Positions 38,239-49,482 of a stretch of DNA of 64,000 nt are shown in pieces. The stretch covers positions 124,001-188,000 of the forward strand of contig NZ_AP025503.1 of NCBI RefSeq assembly GCF_024347575.1, read 5' to 3'. The translations under genes were made by a program, and so were the position numbers. Numbering within the stretch: the first letter of the stretch is position 1; each line of letters begins with the position of its first letter. A model generated the notes under the pieces. It was not told the origin of the DNA. It did not search any database and saw only the letters and a program-made list of their open reading frames with translations. Source of the DNA: Vibrio pelagius (GTDB lineage: Bacteria > Pseudomonadota > Gammaproteobacteria > Enterobacterales > Vibrionaceae).

Positions 38239-39048
38239 ATGCCAGAGTTACCTGAAGTTGAAGTAAGCCGTATGGGGATAAGCCCGCATTTGGTTGGTCA
38301 AACGATTCAATCCATTACTTTTCGTACACCAAAGTTGAGATGGGATATTCCTCAGGAACTTAAGCTGTTGGAAGGTAAGGTGATTGAACAGATAACTCGA
38401 CGCGCGAAGTATTTGGTCATTCAAACTCAGGCAGGGAATGCGATTGTGCATTTGGGGATGTCTGGCTCACTAAGAGTGCTTGATGCGGAATTCGCACCAG
38501 GCAAACATGACCATGTCGATCTCAAATTAACCAACGGAAAGATTTTGAGATACAACGATCCCCGTCGATTTGGTGCATGGTTATGGAGTCCTGCTGATGA
38601 AACACACCCGGTATTGCTAGGAGCGGGCCCAGAGCCGCTGACGGAGGCGTTCAACGCTCTTTACATTGCTGAGCTTGCGAAGAAGCGTCGCGTCCCAGTT
38701 AAGCAGTTCATTATGGACAACAAAGTCGTGGTGGGTGTTGGTAACATCTATGCCAATGAAGCGCTGTTCTCTTCCAAAATTCACCCGCTGCGACCCGCCA
38801 ATAAGATCACCGCAACAGAGTGGGATCTTCTGACTCACGAGATCAAACAAGTTCTTGCCACCGCAATTAAGCAAGGCGGAACCACACTCAAAGACTTTGC
38901 TCAAGCGGACGGTAAACCCGGTTACTTTGCGCAAGAGCTGCAGGTCTATGGTAAAGCGGGCGAGCCTTGCCCAAGTTGTGGGGAAGCACTGCAAGAGCAG
39001 AAAATTGGACAGAGAAATACGTTTTTCTGTGATTCTTGCCAAAGCTAG
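38239..39048 (+). CDS. mutM: Formamidopyrimidine-DNA glycosylase MutM (Fpg)
   Basis: MutM (269 residues) removes 8-oxoguanine and related lesions and cuts the abasic site. The catalytic N-terminal Pro is in [14 protein letters not shown]. The helix-two-turn-helix region includes [18 protein letters not shown]. The C-terminal zinc finger has CPSCG and CDSCQ. Length and motifs are complete. Confidence 0.97.
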   Translation: MPELPEVEVSRMGISPHLVGQTIQSITFRTPKLRWDIPQELKLLEGKVIEQITRRAKYLVIQTQAGNAIVHLGMSGSLRVLDAEFAPGKHDHVDLKLTNGKILRYNDPRRFGAWLWSPADETHPVLLGAGPEPLTEAFNALYIAELAKKRRVPVKQFIMDNKVVVGVGNIYANEALFSSKIHPLRPANKITATEWDLLTHEIKQVLATAIKQGGTTLKDFAQADGKPGYFAQELQVYGKAGEPCPSCGEALQEQKIGQRNTFFCDSCQS

Positions 39049-39149
39049 GAACTTTAGAAAACGCATTTCCTGAATATAAACCGAGCATGGTATTGAGCTG
39101 TGATATCATGCTGCGCTTGATTTAACCACCTCTTCCAGAAGCGTAAAAC

Positions 39150-41135
39150 ATGGATTTTGACCAAAATTATCGTAAGTTGACTCGCACACTTATCGTGCTT
39201 TTTATTGCGGGTATTGCCCTCCTGTCTCTTTCTCGTGCTTTGTTCTACTTTCAGGTTGTGGACCCTTCAGAATTAATCGGTATCGAGACGGATGTCTGGC
39301 GTGCTTTCTGGGTTGGGCTCCGTTTTGACGCAAAAGTGGTCGCAATTGGGTTTGCCCCTTTGTTGCTGGTGGGGCTGATTGTTGCTAGCTTCTCTTCCAT
39401 TTACAGAAAGTTCGCTCGAATTATCCCTAGCTACAGTGCCTTGATATTTTTCTTGTTGTCGGGAATGTCTATTGCTAACTACTACTACTACGTCACTTAC
39501 GGTAGCTATATTGATGTTTTTGTTTTTGGATTAATCGATGACGATACTGAAGCGGTACTAGAAAATGCTTGGGCAGATTATCCAATCCTACGATCGTTTT
39601 TGACGGCTATTTTCATTGGACTACTTGGCTATGTGGGTTCAAGTAAGTTATTGGCTCGTATAGAGAATAAACACTGGGAGGCTCGTCGTTGGTGGCACGT
39701 TACTGTGTCTGTTGTCGCTATGATTGCTGTGACGGTGGTGATTGCTCGAGGGTCTGTCGGTACGTTACCTTTGAAGCGTTATCATGCCAATGTATCTCAA
39801 TATGCTCCGCTTAATAATATTACCCCTAATGCCTTTATGGCGCTCGATTGGGCTAAGAGTGACTATAAAAAACAATCCAAATTTGAGCCTATTTCCAAGC
39901 AAGCTCTAGAGCAGCAAATGCTTCAAGTGTTAGGGCAACCTAATCCAGTGTATACGACGCCTAAAAATGAGTACCTAGAAACTCACCAACCTCACGTTGT
40001 GATGGCATTGATGGAAGGGCTTGGAAACAATGTGCTTGTCGAAGATGATCCAGAAAACAATGACCTGCTGGGCTCTTTACGCACACATTTTGATGAAGAT
40101 TTTGTCTTTAAGCGCTTCATGGCGAGTACATCTGCAACGATAGATAGCATTGTTATGATGTTGTTCCACAGCGATATACCGACCATCAGCCACTCAAATG
40201 CACAACGCGTTGAGCTGCCAAGCTCTGCTGTCTTGCCATATAAACAGGCAGGCTATGATGTGGTGTTTATCTATGGTGGTAACAGTATGTGGCGTAACCT
40301 CGCCAACTATTTACCCCGCCAAGGTTTTGATGTGGTTTACGACGAAAACAGCATCATTAAAGCCTTCCCAGAAGCTAAAGAGGAAGCGGATACTTGGGGA
40401 GTCCCAGACGAATTTACCTTTAAGTTTGCCCGTAAATTGCTTGAGGAAGCGGACAAGCCGCAGATGATATACATCATGACGGTGACCAACCACTCCCCGT
40501 TTAGAGCGCCGTCAGACTATCAAGCCAAGCCAGTACGAGAGAGCGAGCGACTAAAACAGTTACTCGGCCCAATGGCAGAGGAAGCGACAAACCTTCTTCA
40601 GGTCTACCAATATGCGAATGACGCTTTGGGACAATTTATTACGGGTGTGAAAGCATCGCCGTTAGGTAACCAAACCTTGATAGCGGCATCAGGTGATCAT
40701 CGTGTTCGTTATTTGGCGACGGATACCAAGGAAGAGTTCGGCCTAACGTATGGTGCGCCTTTTTATATGTATGTTCCAGATGCAATTTTAGAGCATACAG
40801 ACTATGAGTATGACCAACATAGAATTGGATCCCATCGAGATGTCTATCCAACGCTGTATCACTTCAGTTTGTCTGACCAAGCGTATATTTCTCTAGGCGG
40901 TGAAAACATGCTGTCTCAAGATGGTGTGAGTAATATTGGTTACAATAGTGCTCGTACGATTACCCATCATGGAGCGTTTGCCAACGGCAATGCAGAAAAA
41001 CTGTTTCCTTGGCGCGATCAAAATAGTGTATTTAACTTGAACAGCAGTGTCGAAAACCCAGACCAAGATTGGGCTCAGGAGTATCGCAAACTGCAGAACT
41101 ACTATTTACGCTATCAAGTGACAGCACAGCCCTAG
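39150..41135 (+). CDS. LTA synthase/phosphoglycerol transferase family membrane protein
   Basis: The product (661 residues) has about five membrane helices in the first 210 residues, then an extracytoplasmic sulfatase/alkaline-phosphatase-fold domain. Candidate active-site parts are VVMALMEGLGNN, STSATIDSI (nucleophilic Thr region) and the metal-binding ASGDHRVRY. It resembles lipoteichoic acid synthase-like and MdoB-like enzymes that move phosphoglycerol or similar head groups. In a Gram-negative cell the acceptor could be periplasmic glucan or LPS, which cannot be decided here. It lies next to mutM and upstream of the LPS core genes. Confidence 0.82.
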   Translation: MDFDQNYRKLTRTLIVLFIAGIALLSLSRALFYFQVVDPSELIGIETDVWRAFWVGLRFDAKVVAIGFAPLLLVGLIVASFSSIYRKFARIIPSYSALIFFLLSGMSIANYYYYVTYGSYIDVFVFGLIDDDTEAVLENAWADYPILRSFLTAIFIGLLGYVGSSKLLARIENKHWEARRWWHVTVSVVAMIAVTVVIARGSVGTLPLKRYHANVSQYAPLNNITPNAFMALDWAKSDYKKQSKFEPISKQALEQQMLQVLGQPNPVYTTPKNEYLETHQPHVVMALMEGLGNNVLVEDDPENNDLLGSLRTHFDEDFVFKRFMASTSATIDSIVMMLFHSDIPTISHSNAQRVELPSSAVLPYKQAGYDVVFIYGGNSMWRNLANYLPRQGFDVVYDENSIIKAFPEAKEEADTWGVPDEFTFKFARKLLEEADKPQMIYIMTVTNHSPFRAPSDYQAKPVRESERLKQLLGPMAEEATNLLQVYQYANDALGQFITGVKASPLGNQTLIAASGDHRVRYLATDTKEEFGLTYGAPFYMYVPDAILEHTDYEYDQHRIGSHRDVYPTLYHFSLSDQAYISLGGENMLSQDGVSNIGYNSARTITHHGAFANGNAEKLFPWRDQNSVFNLNSSVENPDQDWAQEYRKLQNYYLRYQVTAQP

Positions 41136-41145
41136 CAGAAAATAC

Positions 41146-41174
41146 AAAACAGCCCTCAATAAGAGGGCTGTTTG
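41146..41174. terminator. Bidirectional terminator between the LTA synthase-like gene and coaD
   Basis: A perfect 11-bp stem (41147-41157 with 41163-41173) with a 5-base loop lies between the convergent genes. A T-rich run follows it on the minus strand. Confidence 0.85.
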
Positions 41175-42691
<1,517 letters not shown>

Positions 42692-42716
42692 AGTAGATTC
42701 TCGTTTATTTGGCATC

Positions 42717-43520
42717 TTATTTTTGGGCATCACGCATGTCATGTTTTTTGGTCGATGTTCTGATCCAGAGATCTGAATACTTCACGATGGTGTAGTGTGT
42801 TGAGAGCATCGATAATAACAAGCCCTGTTTTCCGTCTAGGAAGCCTGCTTTAAGAATATACATTTTTACAAAACAGGCTAAAGAGTGAGTAAGAATACTT
42901 GAAAAGCTGCCTTTTTTACCTTGTTTGGCTCTGTCTGCACTCCAAGCCAGAGCATAAGAGTTGGATTTTTTGAGGTAATGTTCAAGGTCGTTGTAAGTGA
43001 AGTGAATCGCGTCACCGGCAAGGTCTTTGACGACCATAGATTTATCAACCAACACTTTTTCATGAACCTGCGCAGTATCGTACTGAGTTAGTTGCGTAGG
43101 GTATAAGCGCACAACACGGTCTGGATACCAACCACAATGACGTATATAACGACCAAACACCCAGCTCAGACGACAAATGCTGTAGAGCGTGTTCGGTTCA
43201 TTTTTTTCAACGGCTTGTTTAATGCTTACCTGTAGCTCATCGGTAACACGTTCATCTGCATCTAGCCAAAGCACAAAATCGGACTCAACATACTCTTGAG
43301 CAATACGTCGTTGCGGGCCGAAACCAGGCCAATCCTGATTAACATGGAACTTTTCAGTGTACTTACGAGCAACTTGTTCAGTTTCATCGGTGCTGCCGGA
43401 GTCGAGAATGACAATTTCATCAACCCAATCGGCCACCGTGTTTAGACAAGCCTCAAGATTTTTTGCTTCATTTTTAACAATCAAAGCAACGGCTAAAGTT
43501 GGTTTTGCTGAGCTTGGCAT
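42717..43520 (-). CDS. waaE: Glycosyltransferase family 2, WaaE/KdtX-like
   Basis: The protein (267 residues) is a GT-A enzyme of the family that adds beta-1,4-glucose to heptose I of the LPS core (WaaE/KdtX). Visible are VALIVKNEAKNLEACL, the substrate site ILDSGSTDETE, the metal-binding DAD in VLWLDADERV, and CGWYPDRVVRLYP. ATG 43520 begins MPSSAKPTLAVALIVKNE. It lies four bases after the GT9 gene. Similar genes lie next to coaD in many gamma-proteobacteria. The exact acceptor is inferred. Confidence 0.87.
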   Translation of the reverse strand: MPSSAKPTLAVALIVKNEAKNLEACLNTVADWVDEIVILDSGSTDETEQVARKYTEKFHVNQDWPGFGPQRRIAQEYVESDFVLWLDADERVTDELQVSIKQAVEKNEPNTLYSICRLSWVFGRYIRHCGWYPDRVVRLYPTQLTQYDTAQVHEKVLVDKSMVVKDLAGDAIHFTYNDLEHYLKKSNSYALAWSADRAKQGKKGSFSSILTHSLACFVKMYILKAGFLDGKQGLLLSMLSTHYTIVKYSDLWIRTSTKKHDMRDAQK

Positions 43521-43524
43521 GATG

Positions 43525-44568
43525 TTATTTACCTTGTGTAATTTTTTCGAAAGATTGCACAACAGATGCTACGGAAATATCAGCCATAACATGGTCGCCT
43601 TTAACTCGAGTACTCCAAGGTAACTCAGATATAGGCTTTTTATGTTGCAGTTCAGCGTGCTTTTCATAAACACTTATAACAGAAGCTAGGTCGTTGTAAG
43701 GACCGGTTCTTAGAGGGTTACTGTGACCGTATAAGCCGATAACAGGGGTTCCCTGAGTTGTCGCTATATGTGCTGGGCCAGAATCTGGTGCTACAACAAC
43801 CGCAGCTTCTTTGAGGAGCGCTGTCAGTTGTTTTAAAGAGGTTTTTCCAACCAAGTTTAAGGCGGGGTGAGCCATCTTATCCGTGATCACCTTCGCTAGG
43901 GTCATTTCTCGCTCCGCTGGAGAGCCGCAAATCGCCACTTGATAACCTTGGGATACCGCATAGTCCGCAAATTCAGCGTAGCGCTCAGGCAACCAGTTCC
44001 GTTCATCTTTACTTGCCGCTGGGCTAATCACCACCGTGTTTTTTTGCCCTAATGCGTTTTTAGCAAACTGAGTATCTTCAGCACCAATAGGTAAGTGCCA
44101 CTCGGGTACAGAGCGAGGCACACCTAAATATTCGACAAAAGAGTAGAAGCTGTCGAGGACATGTTGAGATTGAACATCCTCGATTTTTTTATTGGTAAAA
44201 AGCCATTGAGCCTCTTTCGCTCGTTTGAAATTAAAACCGACTTTATAATCGGCCTTGATGCCTAAAGTGAGCAAACTCGCTCTTAAAGCAAGCTGCATAT
44301 GAACCAATGCATCGAACTTGCGGTCAGATAGTTGTTTCCATATCGCTTTCATACCAGCAAGGCCGGCTTTTTTATCAAAGACGATAAGCTCTACCCCTTC
44401 TAGCCCTTGTAGTAGTTGGGCTTCAACTTTACCAATGATCCAAGTGACCTTGGTTGTAGGCCATTGTTTTTGCAGGGCTTGTACTGCTGCGACTGCGTGG
44501 CAAACGTCACCGATGGCAGACAAACGCAAAAAACAAACAGATTCAGGTGCTTGAGTAAAAAGGGGCAT
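43525..44568 (-). CDS. Glycosyltransferase family 9, heptosyltransferase-like
   Basis: The protein (347 residues) is a GT9 enzyme like WaaC/WaaQ, which transfer heptose from ADP-heptose in the cytoplasmic assembly of LPS core. The N-terminal motif LRLSAIGDVCHAVAAVQAL and the C-terminal APDSGPAHIATTQGTPVIGL are diagnostic. A separate waaF lies at 59796-60854, so this one is more likely heptosyltransferase I or III. The IGDVCH stretch resembles WaaC-like proteins of vibrios, but I leave the symbol open. The start is uncertain: a TTG at 44583 is also possible. First gene of the leftward GT9-GT2-GT4-coaD operon. Confidence 0.85.
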   Translation of the reverse strand: MPLFTQAPESVCFLRLSAIGDVCHAVAAVQALQKQWPTTKVTWIIGKVEAQLLQGLEGVELIVFDKKAGLAGMKAIWKQLSDRKFDALVHMQLALRASLLTLGIKADYKVGFNFKRAKEAQWLFTNKKIEDVQSQHVLDSFYSFVEYLGVPRSVPEWHLPIGAEDTQFAKNALGQKNTVVISPAASKDERNWLPERYAEFADYAVSQGYQVAICGSPAEREMTLAKVITDKMAHPALNLVGKTSLKQLTALLKEAAVVVAPDSGPAHIATTQGTPVIGLYGHSNPLRTGPYNDLASVISVYEKHAELQHKKPISELPWSTRVKGDHVMADISVASVVQSFEKITQGK

Positions 44569-44670
44569 AAAAATCGCTCGCAAATTTAATTGCCTAAGAT
44601 TATGCAGAGAGTGCCGATAAATGTAAAATAGTGCTCATTTTACACCAATCAAATAGCAGAACTCTCACCT

Positions 44671-45057
44671 ATGACAATAGAAAACCAAGGAAAGCCAGGA
44701 AATACTGGTCTGAAGCGGATTATCAAAGCGACAGGATATTCAATTCAGGGCTTAAAAGCCGCATTCAAATATGAAGCTGCTATTCGACAAGAGCTGGTTT
44801 TACTGTCTGTCGCGATCATCGCGTTAATTTGGTTGGATGTTAGCCCTGTAGAAACGGTTCTGATGTTGGGCTCTGTGGTGCTGGTGTTAATTGTTGAGTT
44901 GGTGAACTCTGCTATTGAAGCGGTTGTCGATCGAGTCGGAGTTGAGCGCCATGAGCTGAGTGGTAGAGCCAAAGACATAGGTTCGGCAGCGGTATTGGTT
45001 GCTCTGCTATTTGCTGGTTTTACTTGGGCTTTTATTCTGATCAATCATTATTGGTAA
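44671..45057 (+). CDS. dgkA: Diacylglycerol kinase DgkA
   Basis: DgkA (128 residues) phosphorylates diacylglycerol at the inner membrane, recycling lipid left by envelope modification. The sequence has the amphipathic start GLKRIIKATGYSIQGLKAA and the active-site block ELVNSAIEAVVDRVG. Three membrane helices are visible (LLSVAIIALIWLDV, VLMLGSVVLVLIVELV, VLVALLFAGFTWAFILI). It is divergent from the GT9 gene and precedes kdkA. A role next to phosphoglycerol- or phosphoethanolamine-type transferases, which release diacylglycerol, makes sense. Confidence 0.95.
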   Translation: MTIENQGKPGNTGLKRIIKATGYSIQGLKAAFKYEAAIRQELVLLSVAIIALIWLDVSPVETVLMLGSVVLVLIVELVNSAIEAVVDRVGVERHELSGRAKDIGSAAVLVALLFAGFTWAFILINHYW

Positions 45058-45065
45058 TCTAACTC

Positions 45066-45782
45066 ATGATCAAAAAGATCCACTCACGCAACTCTGTCAT
45101 ATGGTTCGACGAGCAACTGTTGGAGCATCCTCCTGAGTTAGTGTTTGATATCGAATACTGGCAAGGCCAAGAAAGTGTGATTGGCAGTGCAACAGGTCGA
45201 GGCACAACTTGGTTTGTTGATACCGGGAAATTACCTGCAGCACTGCGACACTATCGTCGTGGTGGTCTGTTTGGCAAGTTGATTGAAGATAGCTATTGGT
45301 TTGGTGGTTGGGACAAGACTCGCTGCTACTTGGAAATGCAACTGCTTAGCGAACTGATTGAAGCCGGTGTCAATGTCCCGAAACCTATCGCTGCGAGAGC
45401 GGTAAAAACTGGGTTCACCTATCGAGCGGATTTGTTGAGTGAGAAGATCGCTGGTGCTACCGATCTTGTTGATATCCTGACAACCCGCTCAGTATCGGCA
45501 GACCTTTATCGACAAATTGGACAACAAATAGCGAAAATGCACCGTTTGGGTGTTAACCATACCGATTTAAATATTCATAACATTCTCATCGATCAGCATG
45601 AACGCGTTTGGATTATCGATTTCGATAAGTGTGGTTACGGTAAAGGGAGTGCGTGGAAGCAATCTAACCTCGACCGCCTGAAGCGCTCTTTCTTCAAAGA
45701 GCTCAATAAACGTCAAATACATTGGCAAGAAGAGGAGTTCGAGACTCTGCTTGCTGGATACAATGATTACTCTGCGAAATAA
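45066..45782 (+). CDS. kdkA: 3-deoxy-D-manno-octulosonic acid kinase KdkA
   Basis: KdkA (238 residues) phosphorylates the single Kdo residue of the LPS inner core at O-4, as in Haemophilus and Vibrio. It has a small kinase fold with Asp catalytic residues in GVNHTDLNIHNILI and WIIDFDKCGYG. The stretch LRHYRRGGLFGKLIEDSYWF is typical. A kdkA gene implies a one-Kdo core. It follows dgkA after eight bases, so co-transcription is likely. Confidence 0.94.
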   Translation: MIKKIHSRNSVIWFDEQLLEHPPELVFDIEYWQGQESVIGSATGRGTTWFVDTGKLPAALRHYRRGGLFGKLIEDSYWFGGWDKTRCYLEMQLLSELIEAGVNVPKPIAARAVKTGFTYRADLLSEKIAGATDLVDILTTRSVSADLYRQIGQQIAKMHRLGVNHTDLNIHNILIDQHERVWIIDFDKCGYGKGSAWKQSNLDRLKRSFFKELNKRQIHWQEEEFETLLAGYNDYSAK

Positions 45783-45812
45783 TCGCTTATACAATTAGTT
45801 AGGATAGTAAAT

Positions 45813-47648
45813 ATGTCTTTGAAACAGAGGCTACACGCGCACGGATGGTTTATTCTGGTGAATGCACTCGTTGCCATGTTGATCGCGTGTCGTTATTTCT
45901 CATTTTTGCCTGAGTTTCCTTCAGAGCCATTAGCGGTCGTTTTTATTATTGTGTCTGTTTTTGGGCAGATGACGCTGATTGCGGCGTTAATCGGTCTTGT
46001 TGCTCTACCTAGTCTGTTTCTACCCAAAACGCCAAGAAACCTATTGCAAGCCGTCATCGCTTCCATTGGTGTCGCAACTCTGTTCATCGATACGATTGTT
46101 TTTGCACAGTACCGTTTCCACATTAATGCTGTTGTCCTTGAGCTGGTACTCTCGGGGCAAATCGTCAGTTTCCCACTGATTACGTGGGTGATGGTGATTG
46201 GTGGGATTGCGTTGCTACTTGGTCTTCAGTGGACTTTGATCCGCTGGTTGGAAAATGATGCGCCAGTACGCTCGTACAAACTCGGTCGTAAGTTTGCTTT
46301 CATTACTTTCCTAACGTTATTGGCGACTCATGGCATCCACATTTGGGCTGCTGCGCACGCGTATCAACCTGTGACTATGGTGAAGCGTTACTTACCCCTG
46401 TTCTATCCTGCGACGTCAAACAGCATGATGAAAAAATATGGCTGGATTGATGAAGAAGCGATTGCTCGCCAAAAGTCATTGACACTAAATCGCAAGAGCG
46501 ACCTGAACTACCCACTGTCTCCTTTGAAAGTCGAGAGTGTTGAAAAGCCGGTCAACATTATGTTCCTTGTTGTTGACTCTTGGAGATACGACACATTCAA
46601 TGCTGACAATACGCCAGTCATGTGGGAATACGCTCAAGAAGGTCTAATCTTTGAGAACCATATGGCGACAGGTAATGCGACTCGTACCGGTATTTTTGGT
46701 CTGTTTTACGGTATTCCAGGTACTTACTGGCATGGCTTTTTAGCGAATCAACAGAGCCCTGTTCTCATCGACCGTCTACAAGAGCTCGATTACGATTTAG
46801 GTATATTTACCGCTGCACAATTAAGAAAACCGGAATTTAACCAAACAGTATTCACTAATGTGGACAATCTGCGTATTGGCTCGAAAGGTAACCGACCTTC
46901 AGAACTGGATGCTGATCTGACAAAAGATTGGTTAGATTGGTACCAGAAGCGTGACCAGTCGAAACCGGCATTTTCATTCCTGTTCTACGATGCACCGCAT
47001 GGTTATGACTTCCCTAAAGGCTTCGAACCTCGTTATGAGCCAATGCTCGAAGTGGTTAACTACTTGAAGTTGAATAATGAAACCGACCCACAACCATTCT
47101 TTAATCGCTATAAGACGAGTGTGCGCTACGTTGATACCGTGGCATCACAAGTGTTGAATAAGCTCAAAGAAACAGGTGACCTTGAGAACACGGTTGTCAT
47201 TATTACAGGTGACCACGGCCAAGAAATGAACGACAACAAGTTGAATTTCTGGGGGCACAACAGCAACTTTACTGATGCCCAAGTGAAAGTACCTTTTGCG
47301 ATATTTGGCCCGGGCATTGATAAACTAGACACCAAGTGGTCTTCAAAAAGCCTGACGAGCCACCAAGATGTTGTGCCAACAGTCATGAAACATTACCTCG
47401 GCGTAACCAATGACATTAAAGATTACTCAGTGGGGGAAGACCTACTGGGTGAAGAGGTTATTAGAGAATGGGTTATTTCTTCTAAATATAGTGGTTATGC
47501 GATTATATCTGACAATAACATCTTAGAGGTTGGGTCTGGTGGCCAGTACCAACTGATGGATAAAACTAATCGCCCAGTGAAAGATGATCAACCTAATGTG
47601 ACTCATATACAAGGGGCTTTGAATCAAATCAGCAGATTTAGTAAATAA
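45813..47648 (+). CDS. DUF3413/sulfatase-fold inner-membrane protein (PbgA/YejM-like)
   Basis: The product (611 residues) has five membrane helices in the first 190 residues (the DUF3413 part) and a periplasmic sulfatase-like domain (FLVVDSWRYDTFNADNTPV, GNATRTGIFGLFYG, ITGDHGQEMNDN, WGHNSNFTDAQVKVPF). This is the architecture of PbgA/YejM/LapC, which senses periplasmic LPS and regulates LpxC stability through LapB. Here the metal-site-like residues appear largely kept, so an enzymatic role on LPS is also possible. Its place after kdkA and dgkA supports an LPS link. Confidence 0.85.
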   Translation: MSLKQRLHAHGWFILVNALVAMLIACRYFSFLPEFPSEPLAVVFIIVSVFGQMTLIAALIGLVALPSLFLPKTPRNLLQAVIASIGVATLFIDTIVFAQYRFHINAVVLELVLSGQIVSFPLITWVMVIGGIALLLGLQWTLIRWLENDAPVRSYKLGRKFAFITFLTLLATHGIHIWAAAHAYQPVTMVKRYLPLFYPATSNSMMKKYGWIDEEAIARQKSLTLNRKSDLNYPLSPLKVESVEKPVNIMFLVVDSWRYDTFNADNTPVMWEYAQEGLIFENHMATGNATRTGIFGLFYGIPGTYWHGFLANQQSPVLIDRLQELDYDLGIFTAAQLRKPEFNQTVFTNVDNLRIGSKGNRPSELDADLTKDWLDWYQKRDQSKPAFSFLFYDAPHGYDFPKGFEPRYEPMLEVVNYLKLNNETDPQPFFNRYKTSVRYVDTVASQVLNKLKETGDLENTVVIITGDHGQEMNDNKLNFWGHNSNFTDAQVKVPFAIFGPGIDKLDTKWSSKSLTSHQDVVPTVMKHYLGVTNDIKDYSVGEDLLGEEVIREWVISSKYSGYAIISDNNILEVGSGGQYQLMDKTNRPVKDDQPNVTHIQGALNQISRFSK

Positions 47649-47939
47649 ATCTCTGTAGTAATAAAAGCCTCTATTAATGTCCCCCTGTTTTATATTGAGC
47701 CTTGAGCGAAGTTAAAGTGGGGGGGCGCAATTATCTGAACTCATTTTGGTGATATCATAGCAATTTGATAGACTATTGCAGAGCTCCCTCTGAATGTGTA
47801 AGCAATATCGATGAGTTTACATATCTAAGCTCACAATTAAATATATTAAAGAGAATAATAAGATAAATTGTTTTTGAATCATGTTTTTATTCGGTTTATG
47901 ATTAAAAGTTATAATTCTGGTTGATTTTGAGAGATAAAA
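47649..47939. other. AT-rich junction before the sugar cassette, no gene seen
   Basis: This 291-base stretch begins with ordinary sequence, includes a run of seven G at 47719-47725, and becomes strongly AT-rich from about 47820. I looked for a JUMPStart/ops element (GGCGGTAG) and did not find one. It likely holds the promoter of the following operon. Confidence 0.5.
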
Positions 47940-49433
47940 ATGAAAGCCATATATGTACCAGCAGGTCGAAGTGTCTGGATTGATGTTGCGAAATATTTAA
48001 AAAACAACAATGTTGATATAAGGATTTGGTTCGGAGATACAAAGCTTGACGAAAGTGCCAAGTTATTATTTCCTAGCTGCAATGTTGAAAGTTTTTTTAA
48101 AGCCAATAAAGTTGTTTTGAATGAAAGAGTAGTACAACACACACCAGGTAAAGAGATTATCCTTAACCCTAAGTTTTGTTTGTTAAAAGACAAAGTATAC
48201 AAAATAATGGATAGGCAAGACGACGAGAGAAAATACGGCAGGTTGGAAAGGGAAGCTGTGTTTTATGAGTTGTTTAACTATTATTATGATATGATCGTTT
48301 GTGAAGAAATAAATGTATTTATTGCATCGGAAGCTCCTCACTCTACGGTTGGGATGATATTGTATGGTATCTGTGAAATGTTAGATATACCCAGATATCA
48401 TATGATGGAATCGGGTGTTGCTCCGGTGTTACATGTATGCAAAGACTTTTATGGTGAAACTGCTGATGTTTGCAGAGCAAGCTCGGATACAGTTGACATT
48501 TATAAGCCAATATTTGAAGAATACGTTGAATCTTTTGGAAATGTACCAGAAGAGCCTCTTTATATGGTTCTTCAAAAGAAATATGATATCAAAAAAAACA
48601 AGCTGGGCTTTCTGAAGTATGTAGAGCTTATAGGCAAAGGTATCAAGTATTCAAGAGCTAAGAAGAACGAGAATTCTTATGTAATAAACACTAACTTTTT
48701 TAAAGGAAGTAATAAAAAAAGTATTTTCTCTCAAATAACAGCGAATCGATTACATACTCAATTAGAAGATTCTTATTTGAGTCATGTTTCAAACGTTCAG
48801 CTTGATGTTGAATATGTATATTACCCTCTACACTATGAGCCGGAAAGAACATCTAATCCTGATGGGGGGTTATTTTATCAGCCATATGATTCTTTGATGG
48901 CTTTGAGAAAATTTATCCCTTCTCACATTCCTATTTATGTTAAGGAACACTATTCTCAATTTACACGAATGTTGCCGGGTTATAGAGGTAAAAGTCCATA
49001 TTTGTATGATGTGCTGGCGTCTTTACCGAATGTCCACTTAGTGGATCCTGAAGTTAAGTCTGAAACTCTAGTTCGAAACGCGTTATTAACAGTTAGCCAA
49101 ACTGGTACTGCGTGTATCGAAGCGGCATGTTTTGAGAGAAAGGCTATTCTTATGGGGGATACATGGTTTTCGGGGACACCGAACGTACATAGCTTTGATG
49201 AGCTGAGCTCATTTGATAGCTTAATGGCAATGCCTACATACACTAGGAAAAAAGTCCTGGAATCTATGATCTGTTGGATAGATAATAAGGCCATTCCTGG
49301 TTGTGTTAACCCATCGAGCGAAGAGTACTTTCGTCAGAAATTTAAAGGAGATGAGTACTCTGTAATGTTTGATAACTCTGTAATGGCTAAGCAGTACGTT
49401 GATACAATCCTAGCAGATCTTTCAAAAGATTAA
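47940..49433 (+). CDS. Capsule-synthesis-like (KpsC/KpsS-type) putative glycosyltransferase
   Basis: The product (497 residues) is not recognised as a named enzyme. The C-terminal half resembles the Capsule_synth/KpsC-KpsS type of GT-B transferases: YYPLHYEPERTSNPDGGLFY, IPIYVKEHYSQF, LPNVHLVDPEV and VSQTGTACIEAACFERKAIL. This family includes Kdo-type transferases that use CMP-sugars, which would suit a CMP-pseudaminic acid donor. The gene is clearly more AT-rich than its neighbours, a sign of transfer. It ends 49 bases before pseB and is probably in the same operon. Function is inferred. Confidence 0.6.
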   Translation: MKAIYVPAGRSVWIDVAKYLKNNNVDIRIWFGDTKLDESAKLLFPSCNVESFFKANKVVLNERVVQHTPGKEIILNPKFCLLKDKVYKIMDRQDDERKYGRLEREAVFYELFNYYYDMIVCEEINVFIASEAPHSTVGMILYGICEMLDIPRYHMMESGVAPVLHVCKDFYGETADVCRASSDTVDIYKPIFEEYVESFGNVPEEPLYMVLQKKYDIKKNKLGFLKYVELIGKGIKYSRAKKNENSYVINTNFFKGSNKKSIFSQITANRLHTQLEDSYLSHVSNVQLDVEYVYYPLHYEPERTSNPDGGLFYQPYDSLMALRKFIPSHIPIYVKEHYSQFTRMLPGYRGKSPYLYDVLASLPNVHLVDPEVKSETLVRNALLTVSQTGTACIEAACFERKAILMGDTWFSGTPNVHSFDELSSFDSLMAMPTYTRKKVLESMICWIDNKAIPGCVNPSSEEYFRQKFKGDEYSVMFDNSVMAKQYVDTILADLSKD

Positions 49434-49482
49434 CTCGAAAGCAACAGTGTAGATTGTGACACCGAAGCAAACTGGAGAAAAC

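Noticed and set aside
47649..47939. JUMPStart/ops element before the sugar cassette
   Set aside because: The ops core GGCGGTAG was not found; only an AT-rich region and a G-run were seen.
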